Notes: generated from the sequence alone by a model not told the origin. DNA of 38,140 bases from Acidobacteriaceae bacterium (GCA_030041955.1 JASIAO010000067.1:1-38140); one strand, 5' to 3'; numbered from the stretch's first letter, positions 1-9,898 are shown. Program-made: numbers and translations.

Positions 1-417
1 GCGCTGGGCGCGGCCTTTTGTCCGACGCTGCCGCCGGCGGGCCCATGGACAGCGCGGGAGCAAGCGTTGAGCGCGGCGCATAACGCATTCGCGGAAGTCT
101 TCTTCATCACCCTTGCCGTAATGTGCCTGACGCTGTTCCGGACAACGGCGCGCAACCGCACGCTGACACGGAACAAGCGGCGGCGCAATCGCGTGTACAC
201 GGTGTGCGGCACGGTGATGGCATTGTGTGGAGTGGTCGAGTTCATCTGCCACCGGATGCAGCCGATCCCCATGTGGGGCCCGGTGGGGTCAATCTTCTGC
301 TGCGAGTTCGTGGCGCTCGAGGCATTTGGCGTGGCGTGGCTCGCGAAGGGCAAGACGCTGCGGATGGGAAAAAAGACGGGGCGGGCGGCGAAGGACAAAC
401 AGGCGGTGGGGGTGTAG
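1..417 (+). CDS. Integral membrane protein, 5'-truncated by the window edge
   Basis: Frame 1 is open from base 1 (ALGAAFCPTLPPAGPWTAREQALSAAHNAFAEVFF...) to the stop at 415-417; hydrophobic segments; the track start at 67 is internal. Confidence 0.7.
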   Translation, partial: ALGAAFCPTLPPAGPWTAREQALSAAHNAFAEVFFITLAVMCLTLFRTTARNRTLTRNKRRRNRVYTVCGTVMALCGVVEFICHRMQPIPMWGPVGSIFCCEFVALEAFGVAWLAKGKTLRMGKKTGRAAKDKQAVGV

Positions 418-491
418 GGGCAGAGCAAGACGGCGCCGTTTCTCGTCGCCTTGGTTCTTCGCTCAGGACGACTGCTCTTTCCATAACAAAC

Positions 492-521
492 AAGCCCCGA
501 CTCCAATGAGCCGGGGCTTTT
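492..521. terminator. Rho-independent-type hairpin between convergent genes
   Basis: AAGCCCCG-ACTCCAATGAGC-CGGGGCTT followed by TT, between the + gene ending at 417 and the - gene ending at 573. Confidence 0.75.
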
Positions 522-572
522 CGTGCGGAGGGGCTTTCCAACCGGTAAAAGCTAAACCCTAACCGCTGCTCG

Positions 573-1481
573 TCAGGCTTCCGCGTATTCCATCTCCTGC
601 TCTTCGTCGAGGCCGTGGCGGCGCAGCAGCGTGGGCAGGTTCTGCGAGAAGGCGCTGCGCGGCATCACCATGTCGCAGCCGGCTTCCAGCGCCTTGGCTT
701 TCAGGTCCCCCTGCAGGTGCGAGAGGAATCCGATGACTGAGGTGCCGCGCTTCAGCTTCGCCTTCAGTTTCGGAATGAGCGTGAGCGGCTTGGCCGCGGC
801 ATTGTTCAGATCGAAGACGATCAGCGACGGGCGCTCCTCTTCGGGCGCCTCGACGATTTTGGCCAGCGTCTCCGGCTCGTTCTTAACGAAGGCCACTTTG
901 ACCCCGATTTTGCGCGCGGTCTCGTTGATCTTCGCGAAGAAGAACAGGTCCTCGATGAAAAGGAAAATGCGCGTGGGCGCGTCCTCGCGGACCGGCGGCG
1001 CGGGCGGCTCCCATGGCGCGGGCTCCGCATAATAGCCGTTGCCGTTCACGTTGCCGTTGCGGAGCTCGATGGTCGAGGGGGGCGCGTCGGCAACGTTGCC
1101 GTTGACGGTGCGGTAGCTGTGGTCCATGGGACCGACAAAGACGCGCTCGCGGCGCTGCTTGCCGCGGCGGCGACCCCCTCCGCCCTGGCCTCCCTGCGGC
1201 TGGCCGTTGCTCTTGAAGAAGCGCTGCTGGCTCGAAGGCTGCGGCTTGGGCGGCTTTTGCTTGTGCTGGTGGGGCTGCGCTTGGGCAGGCTGCTGGCCCT
1301 GCGCCTGGGGCTGTTGCTGCCCGCCGGCGTGCGCGGCTGCTCCCTTGTTGCGCTTGCGGCGGCGACGGCGGCGACGGCCGCCCGGAAATTGTCCCTGATT
1401 CTGGGCTTGCGCCTGATTCGAGGCCTGAGCCTGGGGCGGCGCTTCCGCCGGAGGCTGAGACTGGTTCTGCTCTGATGTCAT
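573..1481 (-). CDS. Arg/Gln/Pro-rich disordered N-terminus fused to a receiver-like (pseudo-receiver) domain
   Basis: Likely start MTSEQNQSQPPAEAPP at 1481 (GGAAG upstream); polybasic GGRRRR..KRNKG and GGGGRRRGKQRRERVFVGPMDHSYR segments; C-terminal alpha/beta domain with LIVFDLNN and DMVMPRSAF. Confidence 0.7.
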   Translation of the reverse strand: MTSEQNQSQPPAEAPPQAQASNQAQAQNQGQFPGGRRRRRRRKRNKGAAAHAGGQQQPQAQGQQPAQAQPHQHKQKPPKPQPSSQQRFFKSNGQPQGGQGGGGRRRGKQRRERVFVGPMDHSYRTVNGNVADAPPSTIELRNGNVNGNGYYAEPAPWEPPAPPVREDAPTRIFLFIEDLFFFAKINETARKIGVKVAFVKNEPETLAKIVEAPEEERPSLIVFDLNNAAAKPLTLIPKLKAKLKRGTSVIGFLSHLQGDLKAKALEAGCDMVMPRSAFSQNLPTLLRRHGLDEEQEMEYAEA

Positions 1482-2015
1482 GCGTGCACTTCCTGGTGCG
1501 ATAGATAAGGTCCCTGGTCCCATCCCGACGCTGTCGGCGATTGCTCGAGCGGCGGGGTCACAAAGCGGAATGCAGGAACGCGGTGTTAGGTCTAAGGTCA
1601 AGCTCCGGCGTCAACACCCTGACAGAAACTGACGGATATCCCCGGAAAGTTAAGTTTGCGGCAAAGCGGCACCGAACTGGCTCCCGACTGAACGGGGGAG
1701 CCGGCGGAACACCACGAAATGCCACGTCGATCAACGGAACGCAATCGAAATCGCCGTCCGATCCTGATTCACCATTCGCCACCGGATCTCCGCAGCCAGC
1801 ACACTGCCGGGGCGGGTTCCGGGGCCGATTCCAGACTCTCGAGAATGCGGCGAGCCTCGCCGAGTTCACAGCATGGCGTCAGCCGCTCGATAGGTAAGTC
1901 CAATACTACTCCGAGAGCACTGCACTGGCAAGCTATTTGATGCGTGGGAGGGAGCGGGGCGATGCACGGAGGGATGGGGCGGGTTCCGGGGCGGCGAATC
2001 GGGTAGGCGGGAAAG

Positions 2016-2044
2016 CAAAAAGCCATCCGCATGGGCGGATGGCT
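2016..2044 (-). terminator. Rho-independent terminator (minus strand)
   Basis: Perfect 10-bp stem AGCCATCCGC/GCGGATGGCT with a 4-nt loop; on the minus strand it is followed by a T5 tract. Confidence 0.8.
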
Positions 2045-2206
2045 TCTCGATGGCCAGTCACTGGCCTCCCTAAAATTCCCTTCCTCCTCGCGGTGTCCGG
2101 GATGCTTGCATTCCGGCCGGGGCAAAACCTTGTAAGGGATGCTCTCGGCGGCCGGAATTCTCTGTCGCAGTGACCCTTCTGTGGAGGGCCTGTGCGTCGC
2201 TGGCAT
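2016..2206 (-). ncRNA. Candidate structured small RNA or structured mutM 3'UTR
   Basis: Long non-coding gap after mutM; inverted repeats ATTCCGGCCG/CGGCCGGAAT (2110-2119/2149-2158) and GGCCAGT-C-ACTGGCC (2052-2066), ending in an intrinsic terminator. Boundaries are inferred. Confidence 0.4.
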
Positions 2207-2216
2207 CGTGCATAAG

Positions 2217-2232
2217 AGCAATTGGCGGGCCG
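2217..2232 (-). promoter_or_regulatory. Sigma54-like -24/-12 element
   Basis: Minus strand CGGCCCG-CCAA-TTGCT; exact GG-N10-GC spacing; mismatches at two positions of the TGGCACG element. Confidence 0.3.
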
Positions 2233-2346
2233 TTTCGATTGCTCCGGAAAATCAATAACTTAGGAGAAAAGTGAGGGCGCGTACGCTTCCGATTCCCGTA
2301 GAGCGTCGAGGGGGCCTTCCATAAATCCATAAAGGAACGCCGCAGA

Positions 2347-3168
2347 TCAGTGCTGGCAATGAGGGCAGAAGTGGGTTCCGCGGCCGGCGAGGACGATGCG
2401 GCGGATGGGGGTTCCGCAGACGCGGCACGGTTCACCCTGCCGGCCGTAGACGCAGTGTTGGATCTGGAAGAATCCCTCCGAGCCATCGGCGTCGACGTAA
2501 TCCGAGACGGAGGAGCCCCCGGCGCGAATGGCCGCGCGGAGGACGGAGCGCAGGGCATCCCGGAGCCGGTCGAGGCGTGGGCGGGTGAGCCGGCCGGCGG
2601 GGCAAGTAGGGCGGATTCGAGCGCGGAAGAGGCTTTCGTCGGCGTAAATGTTGCCCACGCCGTGAAGCAGAGACTGGTTGAGCAGCGCGGCTTTGATCGT
2701 GAGCTTGCGTCCGCGGAAGAGCGCGGCAAACTCGTCGCGGGATATGGTGAGCGGCTCGTGGCCGGGGCCGGCGAAGTCGTGCACGAGGGCCAGTCGGCCG
2801 AATCGCCGGGGATCGACAAAGCGGAGCTCGCGGCCCGAGGCCAGGTGCAGGATGGCATGGGTGTGTGGCGGGAGTGGGACTTCGGGCACAGAGACGAGCA
2901 GGCGTCCGGTCATGCCAAGATGAACGAGCCACTGAGCCTGGTTCGAATGAGCTTTGCGGGACCGGGGATTCGCAAGGTCGAAAACGATGTGTTTGCCGAC
3001 GCGCCGGACGCGGTCGATGCGCCGCCCCGCGAGGGCGGATGCCATCGCATCGGGCGGGGTCTTGAAGGGCTGTTTGAATGAGGAGAGCCAGGCGGAGCGG
3101 ATGGTGTCGCCATGGATGCGGCGATGGACGCCGTTGGCGATGGTTTCGACTTCAGGCAGTTCGGGCAT
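2347..3168 (-). CDS. mutM: Formamidopyrimidine-DNA glycosylase
   Basis: MPELPEVETIANGV N-terminus, C-terminal zinc finger CRVCGTPIRRIVLAGRGTHFCPHCQ. Confidence 0.97.
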   Translation of the reverse strand: MPELPEVETIANGVHRRIHGDTIRSAWLSSFKQPFKTPPDAMASALAGRRIDRVRRVGKHIVFDLANPRSRKAHSNQAQWLVHLGMTGRLLVSVPEVPLPPHTHAILHLASGRELRFVDPRRFGRLALVHDFAGPGHEPLTISRDEFAALFRGRKLTIKAALLNQSLLHGVGNIYADESLFRARIRPTCPAGRLTRPRLDRLRDALRSVLRAAIRAGGSSVSDYVDADGSEGFFQIQHCVYGRQGEPCRVCGTPIRRIVLAGRGTHFCPHCQH

Positions 3169-3400
3169 AGCTGATTACGAGTCTAGTGTCGCGGAGCAGG
3201 TTCCGTCGGATGCACTGCCGGAACCGGGCATGATCGCGTCAAGAGAAGGCTTACTAAGGGCGGATCGAAGCCTCGGCACAGCGATCCGGCCCCGGAAAAC
3301 GAACCGGTAAACTCTTCCGGGATTCCGCTTGACACGCCGTTGGCCGCGGAAGTACCTTCGATAGTCCAAAAAATCAGCTTTGAGCGCGAGGCCAAATTCA

Positions 3401-6400
3401 ATGAGAACTCCATTTAAGATAAGAAAACCTTTACAGCTGACCCTTTACAGTTTCCTCTTTGCGCTGGCCATTCTGCTCCTGAACCGCACCGGCAGGGCGC
3501 AAACCGAAAATGCGACCCTCCAGGGCAGCGTTACCGATCCCTCAGGCGCAGGTGACCGTCACCAACGCAGCCACCGGAGTGGCGCGCTCGCTGACTACCA
3601 ACAGCGCCGGAGAGTTCACCGTGGTCGGACTGATTCCAGGTACGTACTCGGTGCGCGTCGCCCATGAGGGATTCAAGTCGGCCGAGGTGAACGGGATCGT
3701 GCTGAGCGTTAGCGCCCACGAACAGATCCCCATTCAGCTCACCGTTGGAACCGCAACCCAGACCGTCACCGTGAACGGCAGCGCCATTCAACTGCTCACG
3801 ACATCCCCGGCGGTTTCCACTGTCGTCAACCAGCAGGAAGTCGCCAACATGCCCCTGAACGGCCGCAGCTTCCAGGACCTGATGCTGATGGTGCCGGGTG
3901 TGACCACCGTGAACCCCCAGACCGCCAGCTCGCTCTCGGACCACAATGGCGTTTCGCTGATCCAGGTCGACGGCGGCTCAGGCTACTCCAATGCCTTCAC
4001 CGTCGACGGGGTAAGCGCGAACTTCGGCTCTGACAATAACGGCGGATTCGCCGGCATCGGAGGCGCCGGCGGCCTGGCCGCGGCTACCATTCTGGGAACC
4101 ACCCAGGCCCTCGTGCCCGTCGACGATCTCAAGGAATTCCGCGTGGAGACGAACAGCTATGCTGCCGAGTATGGAGGTTACTCCGGAGGTCAGTTCGTCT
4201 TCGTTACGCGCTCCGGAACCAACACCTTCCACGGCAGCGCCTCTGACTATTACCGCGACACGATTTTCGACGCCAACGACTACTTCAACAACTACTATGG
4301 GACGCGCAGGCAGCCGCTGCTGCAGAACGATTTCAGCGGTACGCTCGGAGGCCCGGTACAGATTCCCCACTTCTATAACGGGAAGGATAAGACCTTCTTC
4401 TTTGTCAATTACGAAGGGCTCCGTGCAAACCTGCCCGGCGCATCGTACCTGCAGTACGTTCCCACCGCCGCCGCCCGTGCATCGGCCACCGGCACCATGG
4501 CGGCTTTTCTCAACTCTTTCCCCACGTCGAACGTGGCCAACGCTCCCGACCTGGGAGACGGCCTCACCACCTTCGTCGCCGGCTATCCCTCCCTCAATAA
4601 CCTGAACACCTACGACCTGCGCATTGACGAGGACCTCACGAAAAACGAAGAACTATTTGCGCGGGCCAGCAACACCAACTCCACGGCCACCTCCTACTTC
4701 CTCGCTCAGATCGAGCACCTGAAGCAGAACACCCGCATGTACACGGCCGGTCTCACCAGTTCCTTCGGTCCGCGCATTACCAACCAGTTCCGCGCTAACT
4801 TCTCCCTGAGCGCGGGCCCCCAGTCCGGCGGCGATTACGTCCAGCCCGGCGCCGATCCTTTCAACATGATCACCGGCGGCGGCTATCCGGCGAACATCCC
4901 CAACATCTACATCGGCGTCTTTTACTATCCGGCCGTCGGCAGTCTTTATTCCCAGGCCTACCTGGGAGTGAACGAAACTCGCCAGGTCGATGTTCCCGAC
5001 AACCTGACGTGGGTGGTAGGTCGCCATCAGATGAAGTTCGGCGTTGACTACCGCATCCTCAACTCCACCCAGCTTCCGGAGAGCCCGCTGGTGGGCTACG
5101 AGTACTACAGCGAGGCAACTCTGCTCGCGAACACCTCGGATTACATCTACAACTACTCCTATGGGAGCTTTTACCCGGGAGTCTGGGACTTCGCGGCATA
5201 CGCCCAGGACCAGTGGCAGGTGAACCACAGGCTCAGCCTTTCCTACGGTCTCCGTTGGGATCTGATGCCTCCCCCAACCGTGAGGCGGGGCAATGTTCCC
5301 TATACCCTCGTCAATCAGAACAATCTTTCCGCGCTCGCCTTAGGCTCGCCTGCCGCGCCTTACGATACGTATGACGACGACTTTGCGCCTCGTTTGGGAG
5401 TGACGTATCTTGCCCGGACAGCGCCCGGCTACGAGACCCAGGTTCGCGGCGGAGTGGGCGTGTTCTATGACTCGGCCGTGAATGAGGGCAACGCGCAGAT
5501 CGGCTTCTACTCGCCGGGGTTCTCCGACGGTAACTCCTTCTGCCCGTACTCCTATTGCAACATCGTGGGAACGTACTCTTACCCCCTGCCTGCTCAGTAC
5601 CTTTACACGCCCATTCAGTACCCGCCGGTGCCTCCGTTTACTTCCCTGTACTATGCGGTCTCGCCACACTTTGCCAATCCGTATACGATTCAGGGGAATA
5701 TCGCCGTGCAGCAGGATTTCGGCGCGAATAACGCCGTCACCTTCGACTACGTCGGGGCCTTCTACAGGAAAGGGATCGAGTTCAACGACACTTATGTCTA
5801 TCCCTATAACCCGAACTTCCAGTTTGTCGATTTCGAAACAAATGCATTACGTTCCGCCTATAACTCGGGCCAGTTCACCTTTCAGCATCGCGTCAGTAAC
5901 GGCCTCTATGCCTATGCTGGATACACCTGGTCGCACGACATCACGCAGAATCAGATCAACTCATTTACCCCGTACCAGAAGGGCAACTCCGGGGCCGACC
6001 TGAGGAATAATTTCAACGCTGTTCTCACCTGGGATGTCCCTTACGCCTCCGGCAATCACCTCGTGGACGCTCTTGCCGCGCACTGGGGCGCCGATATTCG
6101 TTTCATGGCGAGAACCGGATTTCCCATTACCCTCTACGGCGCCAAAGGGTCATCTGCAGCGTCGGATGGCCAGAGCGTTTCTCCCGGGCTTGACTTCGTG
6201 CCCAACCAGCCGCTGTATCTCCACGGCACTTACAACGGCGCGCAGATACCCAGCGGCGTGCAGTTGAATCCGGCGGCCTTCACGTCAGCTCCGGTTGGTG
6301 TTAACGGTACCGTGCCCCAGAATTATTTCCGCGGCTACGGGATGAGCCAGTGGAACGTCGCCCTTCGTCGCGACTTTCCCATCTACGAGAGGACTCATCT

Positions 6401-6593
6401 CCAGTTCAGGGCGGAAGCGTTCAACCTCTTCAACCGTGCGAATTTTGGCGCGATCGACGATTATCTTCCCGACCTGACCTTCGGACAGGCCACCGACAGC
6501 CTGGCCGCTGCACTGACTCCCGGCGCGAGCTCCGCGCAGTATCAGTCCGGAGGTCCGCGTGAACTGCAGCTGGCTTTGAAAATTCTCTTCTGA
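3401..6593 (+). pseudogene. TonB-dependent receptor with carboxypeptidase-regulatory-like N-terminal domain, interrupted by an apparent frameshift near 3546-3551
   Basis: MRTPFKIRKPLQLTLYSFLFALAILLLNRTGRAQTENATLQGSVTDPSGA in one frame continues as AQVTVTNAATGVARSLTTNSAGEFTVVGLIPGTYSVRV... in another; the C-terminal LQFRAEAFNLFNRANFG motif is typical of the family. Confidence 0.85.
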
Positions 6594-6698
6594 TCTTTCC
6601 GGAGGAGAAGGGCAATGGATAAGAATGGGCCCGGCTCAGCCCCCGCTCGGTGGGGCGGCCGCGGCCCATCCAGTGCATCCGAGCCCAAAAGGATAAAC

Positions 6699-7505
6699 AT
6701 GAAGTCCGCAATTCTTCCCGTAATTGTCTTACTCGGTCTGACTCTCACCTCCCGGCCTCTTCTGGCCGCTTCTCCTGAAAAAGGCGTCGGCGAGTATTCG
6801 CAGCCTCATGGCGCCAGGGTCCTTACCGAGCTGAAAGTCTCCTGGTATTACGACTGGAAACCACGGCCGGACGTTGCGGGAGCGCCCGCGAACGTGCAGT
6901 TCATCCCCATGATCTGGGGTCCGCAGAACCTTAACGAGGCGGATCTGCAGGCGGCGAAGGCCGGCGGCGCGGGCATCGTTCTGGGCTTTAACGAACCGAA
7001 CGAACCATCGCAGTCAAACATGACCGTGGAAGAGGCCCTGGATGCCTGGCCGAAGCTCGAGGCGCTGGGCATGCGCCTGGGAAGTCCGGCGGTGGGAACA
7101 GGTGACGACGTGAAACCGGACGGATGGCTGGCGCGGTTTATGGCAGGCGCGAAGCAGCGCGGGTACCGCGTCGATTTCCTGTGCCTGCACCCCTACCAGT
7201 CGAGCTTCGATCCGCAGATCGCTGCGCGCGACCTGGTGCGCGAAGTGACGGAGATGCACGAGCGTTACCATTTGCCCATCTGGGTGACGGAATATGCGAT
7301 CGCAAACTGGGAGGGCAAGCCGGTAACTCCGGATGCGGCGACGGAGGCGAACTTCGTGCGGGAGTCGACAGCCGCCATGGACAAGCTGCCGTTTGTGGAG
7401 CGTTATGCGTGGTACGGCGCGGTAACGAATCAGCCGTATTTTTCAACCAATGAGAGCGACGGGAAGATGACTCCCGTGGGCAAGGCCTGGAGCGAAGCGC
7501 ACTGA
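6699..7505 (+). CDS. Exported GH128-like (Asl1-type) glycosyl hydrolase, putative beta-1,3-glucanase
   Basis: Signal peptide MKSAILPVIVLLGLTLTSRPLLA; WYYDWKP, FIPMIWG, LGFNEPNEPSQSNMTVEEALDAWP, WVTEYAIANW motifs. Confidence 0.85.
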   Translation: MKSAILPVIVLLGLTLTSRPLLAASPEKGVGEYSQPHGARVLTELKVSWYYDWKPRPDVAGAPANVQFIPMIWGPQNLNEADLQAAKAGGAGIVLGFNEPNEPSQSNMTVEEALDAWPKLEALGMRLGSPAVGTGDDVKPDGWLARFMAGAKQRGYRVDFLCLHPYQSSFDPQIAARDLVREVTEMHERYHLPIWVTEYAIANWEGKPVTPDAATEANFVRESTAAMDKLPFVERYAWYGAVTNQPYFSTNESDGKMTPVGKAWSEAH

Positions 7506-7563
7506 GCGGCTGGCCGCATGGCGACGGCCTCAGCCGCAGCCGAGGCAAAGCCGCCAATGCAAA

Positions 7564-8040
7564 CTAAGCGGAAGCGGGCTGCTCGGATCTGGGTGCCGGT
7601 GCGGGCTTGGTGGCTTTGGCTTCTGAATAGAGAGCAGATCCGACGATCGTGCCAACCAGCGTTCCCGCCAGCGCTCCGGCCGTCGTGTCCACGGCAAGCC
7701 GCTGCGTGAAGAGTCCGCTCAGATACATGAAGCTGGCGTTGGGAATCAACGCTCCAACCACCCACACGATCAGACCCGCGCGGACCGCGGTGAGCGTTCC
7801 GGCGCCAAAGCGGGGGAGCATGGCTGCATAGAGGTAGACGGCGATGACGCCTCCGAGGATGCCGAGGATATTGACCCACATAATTTCGTAGGTGGAGACA
7901 GTGGGATGACCAAGGGCATGCATTTCGGCGGTCCACTCGGCTCCAAGCATGCGGCCATTGACGGCGTAACCGAGGAGATCGACGACCAGACCGCCGAGAA
8001 CACCGCCGAGTAGTACACGTCTTAGATTAACTTTTGTCAT
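7564..8040 (-). CDS. Conserved hypothetical membrane protein (paralog of 9899..10375)
   Basis: Four hydrophobic segments; aligns end to end with the second copy (RVLLGGVLGGLVVDLLGYAVNG / RVILGGIVAGIVADVLGFLVDG). Confidence 0.8.
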   Translation of the reverse strand: MTKVNLRRVLLGGVLGGLVVDLLGYAVNGRMLGAEWTAEMHALGHPTVSTYEIMWVNILGILGGVIAVYLYAAMLPRFGAGTLTAVRAGLIVWVVGALIPNASFMYLSGLFTQRLAVDTTAGALAGTLVGTIVGSALYSEAKATKPAPAPRSEQPASA

Positions 8041-8187
8041 TTCCTCCTCCAGTGGGGGACGCGCGTAGGATAACCGCGCCCGGGAGCAGGCGCAATGAAA
8101 AACTACGGTGGAGACGCGCTGGAGTTAACGTTCCGCACGCCGTTCGCGCCGGAGTGCGATCCGGCCGCGAGCACAGTTACTGAAGAG

Positions 8188-9522
8188 CTATTCGAGCGTG
8201 AGTACTTCCTGGCCATCGCGCTTATATACGACGCCGGCTTTCATCACGAAGTTCACTTTGCTCATCACGGAGATATCGTCGAGCGGATTGCCGGGAACCG
8301 CTACCAGGTCGGCGTACTTGCCGGCGGTGACGCTGCCGAGTTCGTCATCGTGACCGAGCAGTTGCGCGGCGTTGATGGTCGCCATTTGCAGTGTGTAGGC
8401 GGGCGGCAGGCCGGCTTTGACCAGATAGATGAAGTCGTGCCAGTTCTGGCCGTGCGGGTAGACGCCCGCGTCGGTGCCATACGCAAATTTGACGCCGCCT
8501 TTATACGCGCGAGAGACGGTGTTCATGATCTGCGGGCCCACAGTCAGGGCCTTGGCGGTGACGGCGGGCGGATAGGCACCTAGTTTCGCCTGCTCGGTGA
8601 CATATACCGCCGTGTAGACGGTGGGGCAGTAGAAGGTGTGGTGCTGGACCATCAGCTTGATGTCCTCGTCGTCCATGAACGTGCCGTGCTCGACGGAGTC
8701 CACGCCGGCGATGACGGAGCGGCGGATGGCCTCGGCCCCGTGAGCGTGAACGGCGACCTTCATGCCGTAGTCGTGCGCCGTGGCGACGAGAGCGTCAAGC
8801 TCGTCCTGGGACATCTGCGGGCCGGAGCCATTGGTGCCCAGATCCATGACGCCGCCGGAGGGCATGGCTTTGATGAGGTCGGCGCCGTTCTTGTAGTGAA
8901 GACGGACAACTTTCCGGGCTTCGTCCGGGCCGTTGAAGATCGACTGCAGCGGGCCGGGGTCGCCCTGGAGTTCGAGGCTGAGGCCGTTGGTGCGGTCGGC
9001 GTGGCCGCCGGTGGTGCTGATCGCCGGTCCGGCGGTGAAGATGCGCGGGCCGACGACGTTGCCGGCGGCGATTTCATCGCGGAGCGCAACGGTGTCGTAG
9101 TCGGTGTCGCCCACGTTGCGGACGGTTGTGAATCCGGCGAGCAGGGTGCGGCGCGCGTAGAGTGTAGAGCGCAGAACCTGATTTGCGAAGTTGAGATGCG
9201 CGGCTTCCATGTACGTGTTCTTGCCAAACTGGCCGTCGAGGTGGACGTGGTCGTCGATGAGCCCCGGCAGACACGTGACGCCGCTGAGATCGATGACGGT
9301 GGCCCCGTCGGCGGAGGCGACACCCGGCTCGACTTTCTGAAACTTGTCGCCCTGAATGAAGACCGAGGTGGGGCCGAGCATCGTGCCGGCAACGCTGTCG
9401 AACAGCGCGGGGCAGTGAACGACGGTGAGGGAAGCCGAGGGCGCGGTTTGCGAGAACGCAATGGCGGGGGACAGACAGAGGAGCGCGGCGGCGACGCGGC
9501 GCAGAGATCGGATAAGCGACAT
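8188..9522 (-). CDS. Exported amidohydrolase family protein
   Basis: Signal peptide MSLIRSLRRVAAALLCLSPAIAFSQ; LPGLIDDHVHLDG metal-binding motif; KVAVHAHGAEAIRRSVIAGVDSVEHGTFMDDE; FAYGTDAGVYPHGQN. Confidence 0.92.
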   Translation of the reverse strand: MSLIRSLRRVAAALLCLSPAIAFSQTAPSASLTVVHCPALFDSVAGTMLGPTSVFIQGDKFQKVEPGVASADGATVIDLSGVTCLPGLIDDHVHLDGQFGKNTYMEAAHLNFANQVLRSTLYARRTLLAGFTTVRNVGDTDYDTVALRDEIAAGNVVGPRIFTAGPAISTTGGHADRTNGLSLELQGDPGPLQSIFNGPDEARKVVRLHYKNGADLIKAMPSGGVMDLGTNGSGPQMSQDELDALVATAHDYGMKVAVHAHGAEAIRRSVIAGVDSVEHGTFMDDEDIKLMVQHHTFYCPTVYTAVYVTEQAKLGAYPPAVTAKALTVGPQIMNTVSRAYKGGVKFAYGTDAGVYPHGQNWHDFIYLVKAGLPPAYTLQMATINAAQLLGHDDELGSVTAGKYADLVAVPGNPLDDISVMSKVNFVMKAGVVYKRDGQEVLTLE

Positions 9523-9898
9523 CGTGGGGTTCTCCTTTGGAGGGTGCAGGAAGATTGGTAGCACTATAGCGGAAAGGCAGGGGCGCGGCGAGATAGAGTG
9601 CGCGCGGTTGCCAATGCGGCGCGCGCGAATCTACGATGTCAGCCTCCCCACAGGCCAGCACAGGATTGTCTCGGAATATCGCGGCACTGTATCCGCGAAA
9701 CGTAGTTCCCGTTTCCAGGACACGACCGGCGCCGCCCTGGAGTACACAGACAATCCGATTCGGAGGTGAGTGATGGGCTCAGCGGGGTTCCGGGTTTCAG
9801 CACACAGAGTTTCCGCCGGAGAAGCCTCAGGCGCAAAAGTAGGACAATGACCGCCGGCTGCGGTTTCTGCGCCAGGTTTCGGTTCGGCGCGCAGCCGA

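Noticed and set aside
545-565. TTAGGG/CCCTAA telomere-like words
   Set aside because: Only short and imperfect; better explained as part of the degenerate 7-nt-period tracts than as telomeric sequence.
2364-2375. GGCAGAAGTGGG, identical to the REP-like arm
   Set aside because: Lies within the mutM zinc-finger coding sequence (THFCP) with no complementary partner arm nearby; treated as coincidence.
9670-9700. TCGCGG/CCGCGA small inverted repeat upstream of the amidohydrolase
   Set aside because: Six-bp arms are expected by chance at this GC content.
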